From Shewanella sp. c952 (GTDB taxonomy: Bacteria; Pseudomonadota; Gammaproteobacteria; Enterobacterales; Shewanellaceae), in NCBI RefSeq assembly GCF_019654975.1, contig NZ_BPEW01000001.1, forward strand, positions 62,001 through 126,000: DNA of 64,000 bases, written 5' to 3'. Positions 1 to 8,687 of the stretch are shown one piece after another (position 1 is the stretch's first letter; the number at the start of each line of letters is the position of its first letter). Position numbers and translations under genes: made by a program. The notes under the pieces were generated by a model, which saw only the letters and a list, made by a program, of their open reading frames with translations, was not told the origin of the DNA and searched no databases.

Positions 1-55
1 TGCAAACTCAATATAGTGAGTCGGGATTAATAATGCTTTATTGGTCGCGCGATAC

Positions 56-81
56 AAAGGCACTCATTGAGTGCCTTTTTT
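56..81 (+). terminator. Rho-independent terminator
   Basis: A perfect stem, AAGGCACTCA with TGAGTGCCTT, is followed by a T run. It probably ends a gene lying left of the window and isolates the next gene from it. The same stem recurs at 1258-1284. Bases 1-55 show no recognisable gene. Confidence 0.8.
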
Positions 82-168
82 ATGCTAATTTAGTAATGAA
101 TAAAAAATTTGCTAATCAGCCAACTGCTGATACTGATTGGTAAAACAAACACATCGTAAGGATACTTG

Positions 169-819
169 ATGAAAAAATTACTGACGCTGCTACTTTTGAC
201 CTTTGTCGTTGTGGGTTGCGGTGATAAAAATGCAATCGATGCCAATTATGTTGAAGGCGTTAACTATCGTGCGCTTGCAACTCCGATTGTGACAAGCGGT
301 GAGCAGGTCGAAGTGATGGAGTTTTTTTGGTATGGCTGTCCACATTGTGAGTCATTTGAGAAACCGCTGCACCAATGGCAAAAAACAATGGCTGCAGATG
401 TTCGCCTAGTGCAGTCACCCGCCATTTGGAATGATCTAATGAAGTTGCACGCCAAGGTATTTTTCATCGTGCAAAATATGCCTGCTGGCGATAAGGCACA
501 TGCTGCGCTGTTTCAAGAAGTGATGGGATTGCGAGAGATCCGTGATATTAAACTGCAAACACAAAAGATGGCTGAGTTTTTACAGCGTTTCGGCCTTAGT
601 CAGACAGACTTTGAACGACAATTGGCATCGGCAGAGATCAACCAGCAGCTTGCTCAAGCCATTAAGCTTATGTCTCAGTCTGAAATCGATGGTACGCCTT
701 CAATTGTGGTAAATGGCCGCTACTTAGTACTGAATCAGTCAGCAAAGAGTTTTGAGCAGGTATTGGATATTACTCGCTTTCTGGTTGAGAAAGAGAAAGG
801 GCGTTTAGCTGCGAATTAA
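169..819 (+). CDS. DsbA-like thiol:disulfide oxidoreductase lipoprotein
   Basis: A thioredoxin-fold disulfide oxidoreductase expected to act on periplasmic thiols. The redox motif CPHC lies about residue 60 and is followed by a helical insert. The cis-Pro loop (GTPS) lies near residue 180, as in DsbA. The N-terminus is a short hydrophobic segment ending VVGC, which fits a lipobox, so this copy is probably anchored to a membrane instead of soluble. ATG at 169 is chosen over the TTG just before it because AAGGA lies about 7 bases upstream. The next gene begins 2-11 bases after the stop, so the two are probably one transcript. Fold assignment is firm; substrate is unknown. Confidence 0.9.
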   Translation: MKKLLTLLLLTFVVVGCGDKNAIDANYVEGVNYRALATPIVTSGEQVEVMEFFWYGCPHCESFEKPLHQWQKTMAADVRLVQSPAIWNDLMKLHAKVFFIVQNMPAGDKAHAALFQEVMGLREIRDIKLQTQKMAEFLQRFGLSQTDFERQLASAEINQQLAQAIKLMSQSEIDGTPSIVVNGRYLVLNQSAKSFEQVLDITRFLVEKEKGRLAAN

Positions 820-821
820 CG

Positions 822-1238
822 GTGGGGATAGTGCAAGCTCAATCACAGATAATCATCTTTGATGGCATATGTAATCTATGCCACGGTGCAGTTAATTTCG
901 TGATTAACCACGATAGCCACGAGCAGTTTGTGTTTGCCTCGCTGCAATCGAATGTGGGTAAAAGGTACTTGTCTAAGTTCGGCGTTTCTGAGGTTGCTTT
1001 AGATAGCGTGATATTGATAAAGGCAGGTAAATGCTATTTGCGCAGTGATGCGGCGATTGAAATTGCAATGTCTCTTGATGCACCTTGGTCGTTATTACGT
1101 TTTAGTCGTTTTTTGCCGAAAATAATACGTGATGGACTTTATAATGCGCTGGCGAAACGTCGTTACGCATTATTTGGCACTCGAGCTATATGTTTGATAC
1201 CAACTGTCGCACTTAGCAAACGTTTTATCGAAGACTGA
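822..1238 (+). CDS. DCC-family (DUF393) thiol-disulfide oxidoreductase-like protein
   Basis: The N-terminus carries the family signature DGICNLC (the DxxCxxC motif) at about residues 14-20. The rest fits the roughly 130-residue DCC family, whose members are predicted redox proteins with no settled function. It follows the DsbA-like gene directly and shares its terminator, which suggests a linked redox role. The start is uncertain: GTG at 822, or GTG at 831 with TGGGGA just ahead of it. No signal peptide is seen, so it is probably cytoplasmic. Confidence 0.85.
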   Translation: MGIVQAQSQIIIFDGICNLCHGAVNFVINHDSHEQFVFASLQSNVGKRYLSKFGVSEVALDSVILIKAGKCYLRSDAAIEIAMSLDAPWSLLRFSRFLPKIIRDGLYNALAKRRYALFGTRAICLIPTVALSKRFIED

Positions 1239-1257
1239 TATCCAAATTAAAACCAAT

Positions 1258-1284
1258 AAAAAAGGCACTCAATGAGTGCCTTTT
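1258..1284 (+). terminator. Terminator shared by converging genes
   Basis: Stem AAGGCACTCA/TGAGTGCCTT with T residues after it and A residues before it, so it can act on both strands. It lies between the DCC-family gene and the converging yebC-family gene. It is almost identical to the stem at 56-81. Confidence 0.8.
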
Positions 1285-1311
1285 CTGTATCAATATTACC
1301 TTTAGATAAGC

Positions 1312-2046
1312 TTATGCTTGCTCTGGTAATTCAGCGTTGTGGTAGATGTTTTGCACATCATCACAATCTTCAAGTGCTGCATAAAACTGCTCAAACTGTT
1401 CAACTTCTTCTGCATCAGTAATCGCTGTCATGGTTTGCGGTACGAAAGTAATCTCTTCCATAACATAATCAGTATCAGCAGGTAATTCAGCCGTTAATGC
1501 CGTTTTAACTTTGAAGAACTCAGTATGTGGTGCGTAAACGCTGATCATGCCGTCATCAAGCTCAACGTCAGTCACATCAACGTCAGCCATCATTAGCATT
1601 TCAAGAATGGCATCTTCATCGTCACCTGCAAATACGAATACTGCTTGGTGATCAAACATGTGACCTACGGTACCTGGTCCACCTAATTTAGCGTGGTTCT
1701 TAACGAACGCTTGGCGCACTTGAGTGAAGGTACGCTTACCGTTATCGGTTAGGCAATCTGCAATGACCATGCAGCCACCAGGGCCAAAGCCTTCGTAACG
1801 TGCTGATTCATAATCTTCACCGCCACCGCCACGCGCTTTCTCAATTGCACGCTCAATAACGTGAGCAGGAACCTGGTCTTTTTTGGCCTTGGAAATCATT
1901 TGGCGTAACGCTAAGTTACCTTCAGGATCGAAACCACCATTTTTAGCACAAACGTAGAGTTCTTTTCCGTATCTGGAATAGATTTTTGTTTTCTGCCCAG
2001 CGGTTTTCGCCATGGATTCTTTCTTGTTTTGGTATGCTCTGCCCAT
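1312..2046 (-). CDS. yebC: YebC/PmpR (TACO1) family protein
   Basis: A full-length member of the YebC/TACO1 family. Members are described as transcriptional regulators and, more recently, as translation factors that help ribosomes at proline stretches. Visible family features are the basic N-terminus (MGRAYQNKK), the YGKELY and KNGGFDPE segments, the glycine-rich loop near residue 80 (ARGGGGED) and GPGGCMV. The MGRxxxNK start resembles the YeeN-type subgroup more than classic YebC (MAGHSKW). ATG at 2046 is preferred over GTG at 2061 because GAGAAG sits just upstream of the ATG. Confidence 0.9.
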   Translation of the reverse strand: MGRAYQNKKESMAKTAGQKTKIYSRYGKELYVCAKNGGFDPEGNLALRQMISKAKKDQVPAHVIERAIEKARGGGGEDYESARYEGFGPGGCMVIADCLTDNGKRTFTQVRQAFVKNHAKLGGPGTVGHMFDHQAVFVFAGDDEDAILEMLMMADVDVTDVELDDGMISVYAPHTEFFKVKTALTAELPADTDYVMEEITFVPQTMTAITDAEEVEQFEQFYAALEDCDDVQNIYHNAELPEQA

Positions 2047-2180
2047 CTTGATTCTTCTCACTAAGCTTTAAAAATTGCCAGCAATGTTAGCAGCTTTATT
2101 TGCACAAATCAGGTGCAGGTCTTTAAAAATACTAATCGCAGTCAATAAATACGGCTTAGTGCAACGTTAGCAAGCGTATC

Positions 2181-2708
2181 TTAGTGTTGAAATAGAGTTT
2201 GGCTGTTGAAGTGCACCTGGCGAGCAGCCATAACTGCAGCGGTTATTCGCATGGCTTGATCGATTGCGGTATCACTTTCTCCTAGGGCTTTAAGGCTCAT
2301 GGTATGGCTTTTAAAGCATGCATAGCCACCATTAACCATGGATACCGCGATACAGGCGTAGTGATAGTTAACTTCGTTGTCGACCGCAATATCAGCAAAA
2401 GGCCTAAATTTTAGCGATGGTAGATCGCCCCCTGCATGGATATCGACAAACTGACGGCTAAAAAAATAGGGGTTGGTGACTGACATTCTACTCATCGCGT
2501 ACTGCATGTCTCGTTTGGCTTCTTTGCATAGCTCGCCAACAATGAATTGCACCTGCTTAACCACTTCGCTATCTCTACAGGCTAGAGCTGCTGACCAGGC
2601 TACCATCCTTATTGCTGAGGAGGGTAGGTGGTTCTCACCAATTAATACCGATTTAAGCAATAGTCGTTGATCTTCTGACTCATCGGGAAATTGTACAAAG
2701 GTGGACAT
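2181..2708 (-). CDS. AhpD-like carboxymuconolactone decarboxylase-fold protein, one redox Cys missing
   Basis: The all-helical AhpD fold is recognisable. NPYFFSR matches the conserved N-terminal lobe motif (NNVYYR in AhpD). The C-terminal half has the active-site helix followed by GESDTAIDQAMRITAAVMA. AhpD proteins use a CxxC plus a nearby His to recycle peroxiredoxin. Here the helix reads NGGYACFKSH, so the first cysteine is Gly and only the second Cys and the His remain. The length (175) is normal. It may be a peroxidase relying on one Cys, or may have another role. No ahpC is adjacent. Confidence 0.8.
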   Translation of the reverse strand: MSTFVQFPDESEDQRLLLKSVLIGENHLPSSAIRMVAWSAALACRDSEVVKQVQFIVGELCKEAKRDMQYAMSRMSVTNPYFFSRQFVDIHAGGDLPSLKFRPFADIAVDNEVNYHYACIAVSMVNGGYACFKSHTMSLKALGESDTAIDQAMRITAAVMAARQVHFNSQTLFQH

Positions 2709-2825
2709 AATTGCCTCCGAGGTTAAGGAGCTGGAGAATCTAGTTTTTGTCCGAATTCAATGAGTTTAGTTCAAAGGTCCATAACCTGTTATGTTTAATA
2801 CAATGAGTATAAACAGGAACTAACG

Positions 2826-3212
2826 ATGCCTACTGATAAAAAAGCCCCTTCAATCGGTGCTGTTGAGTGGTGTGATTTAACAGTACAAGACGCATCACAT
2901 GTAAAAGATTTCTACTGCAATGTGATTGGCTGGGAGTCCGCAGCGGTTTCCATGGGAGATTATGACGATTTCAATATTACATTGCCCAATGGTGGAGACA
3001 CGATTACTGGCATTTGCCACGCTCGAGGTGGCAACAGTAATTTGCCGCCGCAATGGTTACTGTATGTCAGAGTCGCCAGTGTTGCTGATAGTGCCGCAAT
3101 CTGCATCGCCAAAGGTGGCAAAGTTATTGAGGGGCCGCGCGAAATGGCGGGATGCCAATTTTGCGTCATTAAAGATCCCGAAGGAGCCGTATTGGCGTTG
3201 CTATCAGATTAA
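2826..3212 (+). CDS. VOC-superfamily (glyoxalase/bleomycin-resistance-like) protein
   Basis: A single vicinal-oxygen-chelate domain of 128 residues: a beta-alpha-beta start (VEWCDLTVQD), FYxxVIGWE, and the C-terminal IKDPEGAVLALL motif, where the Glu is a usual metal ligand. Function within the superfamily cannot be told from sequence. The ATG has AGGAAC 8 bases upstream. It is transcribed away from the AhpD-like gene. Confidence 0.85.
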   Translation: MPTDKKAPSIGAVEWCDLTVQDASHVKDFYCNVIGWESAAVSMGDYDDFNITLPNGGDTITGICHARGGNSNLPPQWLLYVRVASVADSAAICIAKGGKVIEGPREMAGCQFCVIKDPEGAVLALLSD

Positions 3213-3415
3213 ATGCTCGCTGGGCTTATTAGGTTATGTTGCTATTGTACTGTTGTTTTTGCCGCAGTTTACTGGCCGTTTTGGGGCGATTCAATGCTTC
3301 TATTACTGTGTGATGAGTTTTCACTTAGCCAGCTAGGCTTCAGCGGCAAGTCTGTACTCGTAACATTGAATTAGCACAAAACTAAGCTCTAAAGAGCAAC
3401 AGCCCTTAGGCATAT

Positions 3416-4318
3416 TTAAAAATAATTCATCATTAAATCAATGGTGCGTTTTATCAGTTGTGGTGGCTTATGGCCAAAATCATGTACAGCGTACACGGTA
3501 TTAAGTGGGCATTGGTGATCGGGCACTAACATGGCTAATTGATTTTGTTGCTCTGCTTGCTGAAATACAAACTCAGGTAATAGTGCAACGCCTAAACCTG
3601 CTTTAGCTAAAGCGCAAACCGCGGATGAATTATCGGTGAATCGATTGGCGACAAACGCTAAGTGTTTTGTCATTGCCGTGTTGTTGTTATTTGTATTTGA
3701 TAGCGGCTCTAGCTCATGGGTTAATCTTGCCTTTTGCCATGAGTTGGCTATGTAATCCAAAGATTGCCACTGCTCTGCATCAATCTCGTGCTTATGTCGC
3801 TCAATATACGTTGGACTAGCACAAACTACATCCCTGAAATCGCCGAGCTTACGCTGCATTAAATTGCTAGAAGGCAGCTTTCCGACCCGAATAACTAGAT
3901 CAACATCATCACTGAGCAGGTCAATACGTTGATCGGCAACGGAAATCGTTGGCTTTACCTGCGCGTTATCACTACATAGTGCAGCGATAGCTGGAGCAAC
4001 GATTGAATCAATAAGCGCATGGGGCGCACTTATTCTAATGGGGCCAGCAAGCTTTCCGCCTGTATCGCGTGCTTCCTGCCATGCGGTTTGAGATATGTCA
4101 GCCATTTGCGCGCAGCGCTGATAAAAGTCAGTTCCCGCTGGGGTTAGCTGTTGCTTGCGGGTGGTTCGATGCAGTAATTGTACTCCTACTGCTAGCTCAA
4201 GGCTTTTTAGGTGATGGCTTACGACTGATTTCGACAGTTCTAAATTGTCTGCCGCAGCACTGATAGAACCCGCATCAACTATCTGTTTAAAAATGGCCAT
4301 ATGCCGTAAGTAATCCAT
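3416..4318 (-). CDS. LysR-family transcriptional regulator
   Basis: 300 residues with the usual LysR layout: an N-terminal winged helix (about residues 1-60, with SISAAADNLELSKSVVSHHLKSLE as the recognition region) and a periplasmic-binding-like effector domain. It is divergent from the NTF2-like gene, about 120 bp apart, and LysR regulators often control the divergent neighbour. The effector is unknown. Confidence 0.9.
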   Translation of the reverse strand: MDYLRHMAIFKQIVDAGSISAAADNLELSKSVVSHHLKSLELAVGVQLLHRTTRKQQLTPAGTDFYQRCAQMADISQTAWQEARDTGGKLAGPIRISAPHALIDSIVAPAIAALCSDNAQVKPTISVADQRIDLLSDDVDLVIRVGKLPSSNLMQRKLGDFRDVVCASPTYIERHKHEIDAEQWQSLDYIANSWQKARLTHELEPLSNTNNNNTAMTKHLAFVANRFTDNSSAVCALAKAGLGVALLPEFVFQQAEQQNQLAMLVPDHQCPLNTVYAVHDFGHKPPQLIKRTIDLMMNYF

Positions 4319-4440
4319 AATACCTTCAGTATTGTTCTGTTTTATCGAACAGTGGTTGCTGTATTGGCTAGGTTATCAATCTCAATCTTAGCTGTAAACT
4401 GGTCTCATATTTTGAAAACAACAGTGATTGGAGTTATACA

Positions 4441-4806
4441 ATGTCTTCGACCTTATTAGATGCAGTTAAGTTAGCCAGTGAAACGTGGAAAAATGGTTTT
4501 AATAGCCAAGATGCTAAGCAGTGCGCTGGGCAATATGAAGTGAACGCGACCATGAATGCTCGACCATTCGGCGAATTTGTCGGCAGAGATGCTATCGAGG
4601 CATTTTGGCAAAACTTGATTAATGAAGGGTTTGATAGTGTGGAATATATCGAGCCTAACTTCAGCATTGTGGACGACAAGACTGTGTTACTAACCTCTTC
4701 GTGGAAAATGAATAAGGCTCATGGCGTGATCCATAAAGAGCTGTGGGTGCTGCAACAAGATGGTAGTGCCAAGCTTGCAGATGATGATTTTGAAGTGCTG
4801 GGGTAG
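4441..4806 (+). CDS. NTF2-like / SnoaL-like fold protein
   Basis: 121 residues that fit the cone-shaped NTF2-like fold: N-terminal helices (ETWKNGFNSQD), a central strand with RPFGEFVGRDAIEAFWQ, and C-terminal strands with WKMNKAHGVIHKELWV. Such proteins are small enzymes or ligand binders; no catalytic assignment is possible. It lies downstream of the divergent LysR promoter region and ahead of a strong terminator. Confidence 0.75.
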   Translation: MSSTLLDAVKLASETWKNGFNSQDAKQCAGQYEVNATMNARPFGEFVGRDAIEAFWQNLINEGFDSVEYIEPNFSIVDDKTVLLTSSWKMNKAHGVIHKELWVLQQDGSAKLADDDFEVLG

Positions 4807-4894
4807 TTGCTCTGTTAGCGGGGTAATTATTCATAGGCAATTATTGAAGAAAGCCAAGGTGAAATTTACAGACCGCAGTAGAGCTATTAACTAT

Positions 4895-4925
4895 AAAAAA
4901 CGTCGGCAAACTTGCCGGCGTTTTC
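4895..4925 (+). terminator. Rho-independent terminator
   Basis: GC-rich stem (CGTCGGCAA / TTGCCGGCG) flanked by A6 and T4. It ends the NTF2-like gene. The rest of 4926-5205 is AT-rich promoter-like DNA ahead of the cytochrome gene, including a small palindrome TTATACCGAATGGTATAG near 4956. No gene is seen there. Confidence 0.8.
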
Positions 4926-5205
4926 GTATGTAGGAAGCAATCGATTCACTCATTTATACCGAATGGTATAGGGTATACTTTTAATCTAAACTCTCTATCG
5001 ATGAGTTGTAAGTCATTAAATATTCGTAAAATATTAATTTAACATTAATTTAATTCTGTATATTAATTGCTCTTTTTATTTTTGTGATGAGTGATGAAAA
5101 GGCTTCATGTTAATGGGGAATAATTCACACATTAAATGTTTAAACATCATTACTGTATTCACGGGGGAGTAAAGATCACATCTAAAGAATAATTTTGGAG
5201 TGATG

Positions 5206-7233
5206 ATGAAGCGCTTTAACAAATGTGGGGTCGCCTTAATTGTAGCGGCAGCTTTCGGGCTTACAGCTTGTAGTGATGGAAAAGATGGTAATGACGGTGA
5301 AGATGGCACCAGTCCGTTGCCACCTGTTGTAGAGAAATCTACAACGACAAATGTAGAAATGATAGCGCACAGCCTTGAAGCCGGGGCAATTAAATTTGAG
5401 TTTGAAATTACTAACGAAGAAGGGTTATTGATTTCAGGTTTAGAAAATGTCAGCGCTGAAATGGCGGCATTAACCGAAAAAGGTATCGCTCGTAGTCGCC
5501 CTGATTACGAAGGCACTATAGTCGGTGGCAATGCAGACCAAGCAACAGATGGTGCGAGTCTGACAATGACTGACAATGGCCGTTATGAATTTTTTGCACC
5601 AATGCCAGCGATTGATGCCGGCAGTGAAGGGATAATTCGTCTTGTTGTTGGTGGTGGTGACAATATCGCCAAGTCGCGCTATATGGTTGTCGATAAAACC
5701 GAAGGCCTACACACTACGTCAACAGCAACCTGCCAGGGTTGTCACGTCGATTATACGGCGTCTAAATTAAAGCATCCAAGCTACACTGCAATTAATACTG
5801 ATGGCGATACTGATCTCGTTGCAGGTTGTATGGTTTGTCACGGCAATGTTGTACGCGATGAAGGCGGTTACGCACGTAACTCCATGCAAAAAATTGGTCA
5901 TATTAATCACCAAAAGTTTGAAAAAGATTTCGAACCGGCCAATTGTTACACCTGTCATGCTGAACCGATCACTAAAGTAAATAGCATGACGACTTGTACT
6001 GATTGTCATGATGCTGCTGGCGTTGGCTCAACGGCTGTGACTATGACTTATAGCGGCTTTAGTGAGTCAGACGATGTTCGTTTATTCCATAAGAAGGTAA
6101 TGGAGAGAGCACAACTTAGAGAAGATCACTACACCACGACATCGGTGCCATTTATTGATAATTCAATTGAGTGGGAAGAATATCCACAGGGTGGCTGGTG
6201 TACAACTGTATCGCTATTCAATACCGCAGGTGACACTGAGCAACAACTTAATATCGGTGAAATGTACGCTGCAAAAACTTTGACATATGCAGGGGCTTAC
6301 ATTCATGGCTACCATAACGAGTCTTTAGTTGGTCGCCCGAGTCCACGTGGTTCTGATCAGTATATTGAAAATGAAGATGGTAGCCGTTCGGTCTGTTACC
6401 CATACTTGGATGGATTAGACACTGACTATCGAGTGGCAGACTTAGTCGCAAGTACTCGTGTGACATTTAAACAAGCTGATGATGACGGTGGCTACGACGG
6501 CGTGTCTTTCACTAGTTATTCAGATGCAGTCGATCATAGTGGTGTGAAAACACAGGACTATGAACGTCGTCATTCGGTGACAGCTAATAGTTGTACCACT
6601 TGTCACAACAATGAAACTAACTACCATAAAAACGGAAGTTATAATGAAGGTGGCTTAGACTGTGTTGCTTGTCATAACAACGGCCAAGATCGCTCAGGTA
6701 TGAGAACTGTTGCGATGGATGCGTTCGAAACAGATGCTAAACGCGTTAAAGCTGGTTACATTATTCGTGCTATGAGTGATGGTGTTCAAGTCGGTTGGAA
6801 AGCGAACAGTGCTCCAGGTTTTGGGCCGCTAGTACATGCTCAGCACTGGGGAATACAGGCGGTTGTAGGTTCGGAGATGAGTAAAGAAGTAGAAGTACTT
6901 GTTACCAACTCTGCCGCGAAGCTAAACGCCGAAAACTGTGTGGCATGTCATGCTGATGGTATCGATTTGAATGCGATTCCAAACCAGTTTATCCGTGCAA
7001 AGTCGTTCAATGGCAATGACAATACTAAGATGGCAAGCCCAATTACGGCTAACTGTTTTGCTTGTCACAACGACGATTCAGCGCTAAATCATATGATTCA
7101 ACAGGGTGGTTCGATTGATGAGGAAGTCGTTGCTGATTGGTACACCCAGCCAACTTCTGAGTCTTGTGCGACTTGTCACGCCGAAGGTAAGTCTTACGGT
7201 ATTGAGAAGTTCCACGTATTTGAGCGTAACTAA
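5206..7233 (+). CDS. OmcA/MtrC-family outer-membrane multihaem c-type cytochrome lipoprotein (nine CXXCH)
   Basis: A surface electron-transfer cytochrome of the OmcA/MtrC type. A lipoprotein signal ends LTAC, and the mature protein starts with a Gly/Asp-rich linker. CXXCH motifs begin at about residues 176, 208, 247 and 264 (first haem domain) and 463, 486, 578, 617 and 654 (second haem domain). A beta-rich segment separates them. Family members normally have ten haems, five per domain; the first domain here shows only four. The two lone cysteines between the clusters do not form the CX8C seen in several relatives. ATG 5206 is chosen from three adjacent starts because GGAG sits 5 bases ahead. 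No mtrA/mtrB-like genes are adjacent, so it must borrow a porin-cytochrome conduit encoded elsewhere. Confidence 0.92.
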   Translation: MKRFNKCGVALIVAAAFGLTACSDGKDGNDGEDGTSPLPPVVEKSTTTNVEMIAHSLEAGAIKFEFEITNEEGLLISGLENVSAEMAALTEKGIARSRPDYEGTIVGGNADQATDGASLTMTDNGRYEFFAPMPAIDAGSEGIIRLVVGGGDNIAKSRYMVVDKTEGLHTTSTATCQGCHVDYTASKLKHPSYTAINTDGDTDLVAGCMVCHGNVVRDEGGYARNSMQKIGHINHQKFEKDFEPANCYTCHAEPITKVNSMTTCTDCHDAAGVGSTAVTMTYSGFSESDDVRLFHKKVMERAQLREDHYTTTSVPFIDNSIEWEEYPQGGWCTTVSLFNTAGDTEQQLNIGEMYAAKTLTYAGAYIHGYHNESLVGRPSPRGSDQYIENEDGSRSVCYPYLDGLDTDYRVADLVASTRVTFKQADDDGGYDGVSFTSYSDAVDHSGVKTQDYERRHSVTANSCTTCHNNETNYHKNGSYNEGGLDCVACHNNGQDRSGMRTVAMDAFETDAKRVKAGYIIRAMSDGVQVGWKANSAPGFGPLVHAQHWGIQAVVGSEMSKEVEVLVTNSAAKLNAENCVACHADGIDLNAIPNQFIRAKSFNGNDNTKMASPITANCFACHNDDSALNHMIQQGGSIDEEVVADWYTQPTSESCATCHAEGKSYGIEKFHVFERN

Positions 7234-7283
7234 TAAAAAGTAAGGATTAGTTTTCCCTGCAATCAGCTAATCCATGACTTTTT

Positions 7284-7310
7284 AGGGCTCTTACATAAGA
7301 GCCCTTTTTC
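7284..7310 (+). terminator. Rho-independent terminator of the cytochrome gene
   Basis: Stem AGGGCTCTTA/TAAGAGCCCT followed by T5C, about 50 bases after the cytochrome stop codon. Confidence 0.85.
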
Positions 7311-7335
7311 GTTTTCGATGCTCAGATTATTCTAA

Positions 7336-7617
7336 TAATACCAATCAGTATAAGAAGTTGATCTACTCAGAGCGTTTTTGGCAAGCGAGTTCAAGGCAGG
7401 CTAATTCAAAGTGAGTAATGACATAATGGTTATTCCCTTATGAGTTTATTCAACGTAGAAGTAGCAAGCCCAAAACACTCCTACTGGCGAGTTTTAGCGG
7501 CTCTGATACTGCGTTAATGAACTTGAGCGTAGAATAACTATGCTCTTCATTCATCGCCTTGCTTCAAAGCCGCTAAACTCTCGCTGAGCGATCAAATCTT
7601 TATACTGATTGGTATTA
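7336..7617. mobile_element. MITE-like repeat, family A copy 1
   Basis: A 282-bp non-coding element bounded by perfect 18-bp inverted repeats (TAATACCAATCAGTATAA at 7336-7353, its complement at 7600-7617). Its interior matches the element at 17848-18166 read in the opposite direction, for example around GCGTTAATGAACTTGAGCG and GTTTAGCGGC. It fills the gap between two converging genes and ends 2 bp from the lysR stop codon. No transposase gene is inside, so it would need one from elsewhere. Confidence 0.8.
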
Positions 7618-7619
7618 GC

Positions 7620-8561
7620 TCAATGGCCTTGAGCTGGAGCGGTTATAAAGTCCGGTATATCAATAATTTGATCTTGCCAATTTTCAAATAAACTTTGATA
7701 TAAAAACTCTATAAACACTCGGTATCTTCTGGGGAGATAAATCCGCTGCGGCATACTCATGGTGACAGCACTTTGTTTCATTGGATAGTCCTCAAGTATT
7801 GGTACTAATAGGCCATCCTCGATTGCCGCATTACCAATAATAATCGGCACAGTGGCGATGCCAAGTCCCTCAATAGCGGCCTCTCGAACCAAAGTAATGT
7901 TATTGGTCTCTAGCCTAGATTCTGGTTCGACGGTTATCCACTGCTCGCCATTAAACAGAGTCCAGCTATTGTCAACATAGGGGGTCGAAAGGCGAATGCA
8001 TTGATGCTGGCTAAGATCTTCGGGGATCTGCGGTGTGCCATGTTGGCTGAGATATTCAGGGCTTGCCATCAGCACTTTTGGGGTATTCATCAGGGTGTAT
8101 GTTTGTAGCGCTGCGTTAGGTTTTTCGGTAATTTGAAAGTTGAAATCTACCCCCTCGGCAATTACATCTACCATACGGTTTGTTAACTCTGCATCAATGG
8201 TTATCTGTGGGTAGGCTTTTAGGAACTTTGCCAGCACTCGCCCAAAATACAACTGGCCTAATTCGATTGGGCAGATGATTTTAAGATGGCCGCTAATAGT
8301 CTGCTGGCTAGCACTGAGTTGATCTTCAGCATTTTGCAGTTCAGATAAAATATGATGCACTCGATTGTAATAATTTGCCCCTGCTTCGGTCAGCTTTAAG
8401 GCTCGAGTGGTTCTAAACAGCAGCTGCACACCAACGTCAGCTTCTAGCTCTGCAATCTTGCGGCTTACGGTTGCTTTAGTGATCCCCAAGACCTTGGCTG
8501 CCTTGGTAAAACTTCCCTGCTCAACCACTTGAGCAAACATCTGCACTCGATTTAAATCCAT
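7620..8561 (-). CDS. LysR-family transcriptional regulator divergent from efflux pair
   Basis: 313 residues. The N-terminal winged helix (SFTKAAKVLGITKATVSRKIAELE) and effector domain fit the CrgA/AaeR-like LysR group. It is divergent from the HlyD-MFS pair with about 126 bp between start codons, the usual layout for a regulator of its neighbouring pump. A 10-bp direct repeat in the gap is a candidate operator. Confidence 0.9.
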   Translation of the reverse strand: MDLNRVQMFAQVVEQGSFTKAAKVLGITKATVSRKIAELEADVGVQLLFRTTRALKLTEAGANYYNRVHHILSELQNAEDQLSASQQTISGHLKIICPIELGQLYFGRVLAKFLKAYPQITIDAELTNRMVDVIAEGVDFNFQITEKPNAALQTYTLMNTPKVLMASPEYLSQHGTPQIPEDLSQHQCIRLSTPYVDNSWTLFNGEQWITVEPESRLETNNITLVREAAIEGLGIATVPIIIGNAAIEDGLLVPILEDYPMKQSAVTMSMPQRIYLPRRYRVFIEFLYQSLFENWQDQIIDIPDFITAPAQGH

Positions 8562-8588
8562 TTTTTTAAACTCATGATTGTTACACCT

Positions 8589-8638
8589 GTGAAACAGTGG
8601 GTAATTTTTTAGCTATCTAATAAATATAGTGAAACAGT
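8589..8638. promoter_or_regulatory. Direct repeat GTGAAACAGT x2, candidate operator
   Basis: GTGAAACAGT occurs at 8589-8598 and 8629-8638, exactly 40 bp apart (about four helical turns), in the 126-bp gap between the lysR gene and the efflux pair. Same-face spacing fits a protein-binding site. Binding by the LysR protein is inference. Confidence 0.4.
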
Positions 8639-8687
8639 AGTAAAATGTCTTCTACTAATTTACGGGCCGATGATTGGGGAGTCACTT

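Noticed and set aside
2926..3336. Longer frame overlapping the VOC gene
   Set aside because: It is a shifted reading of the VOC gene with no domain or ribosome site.
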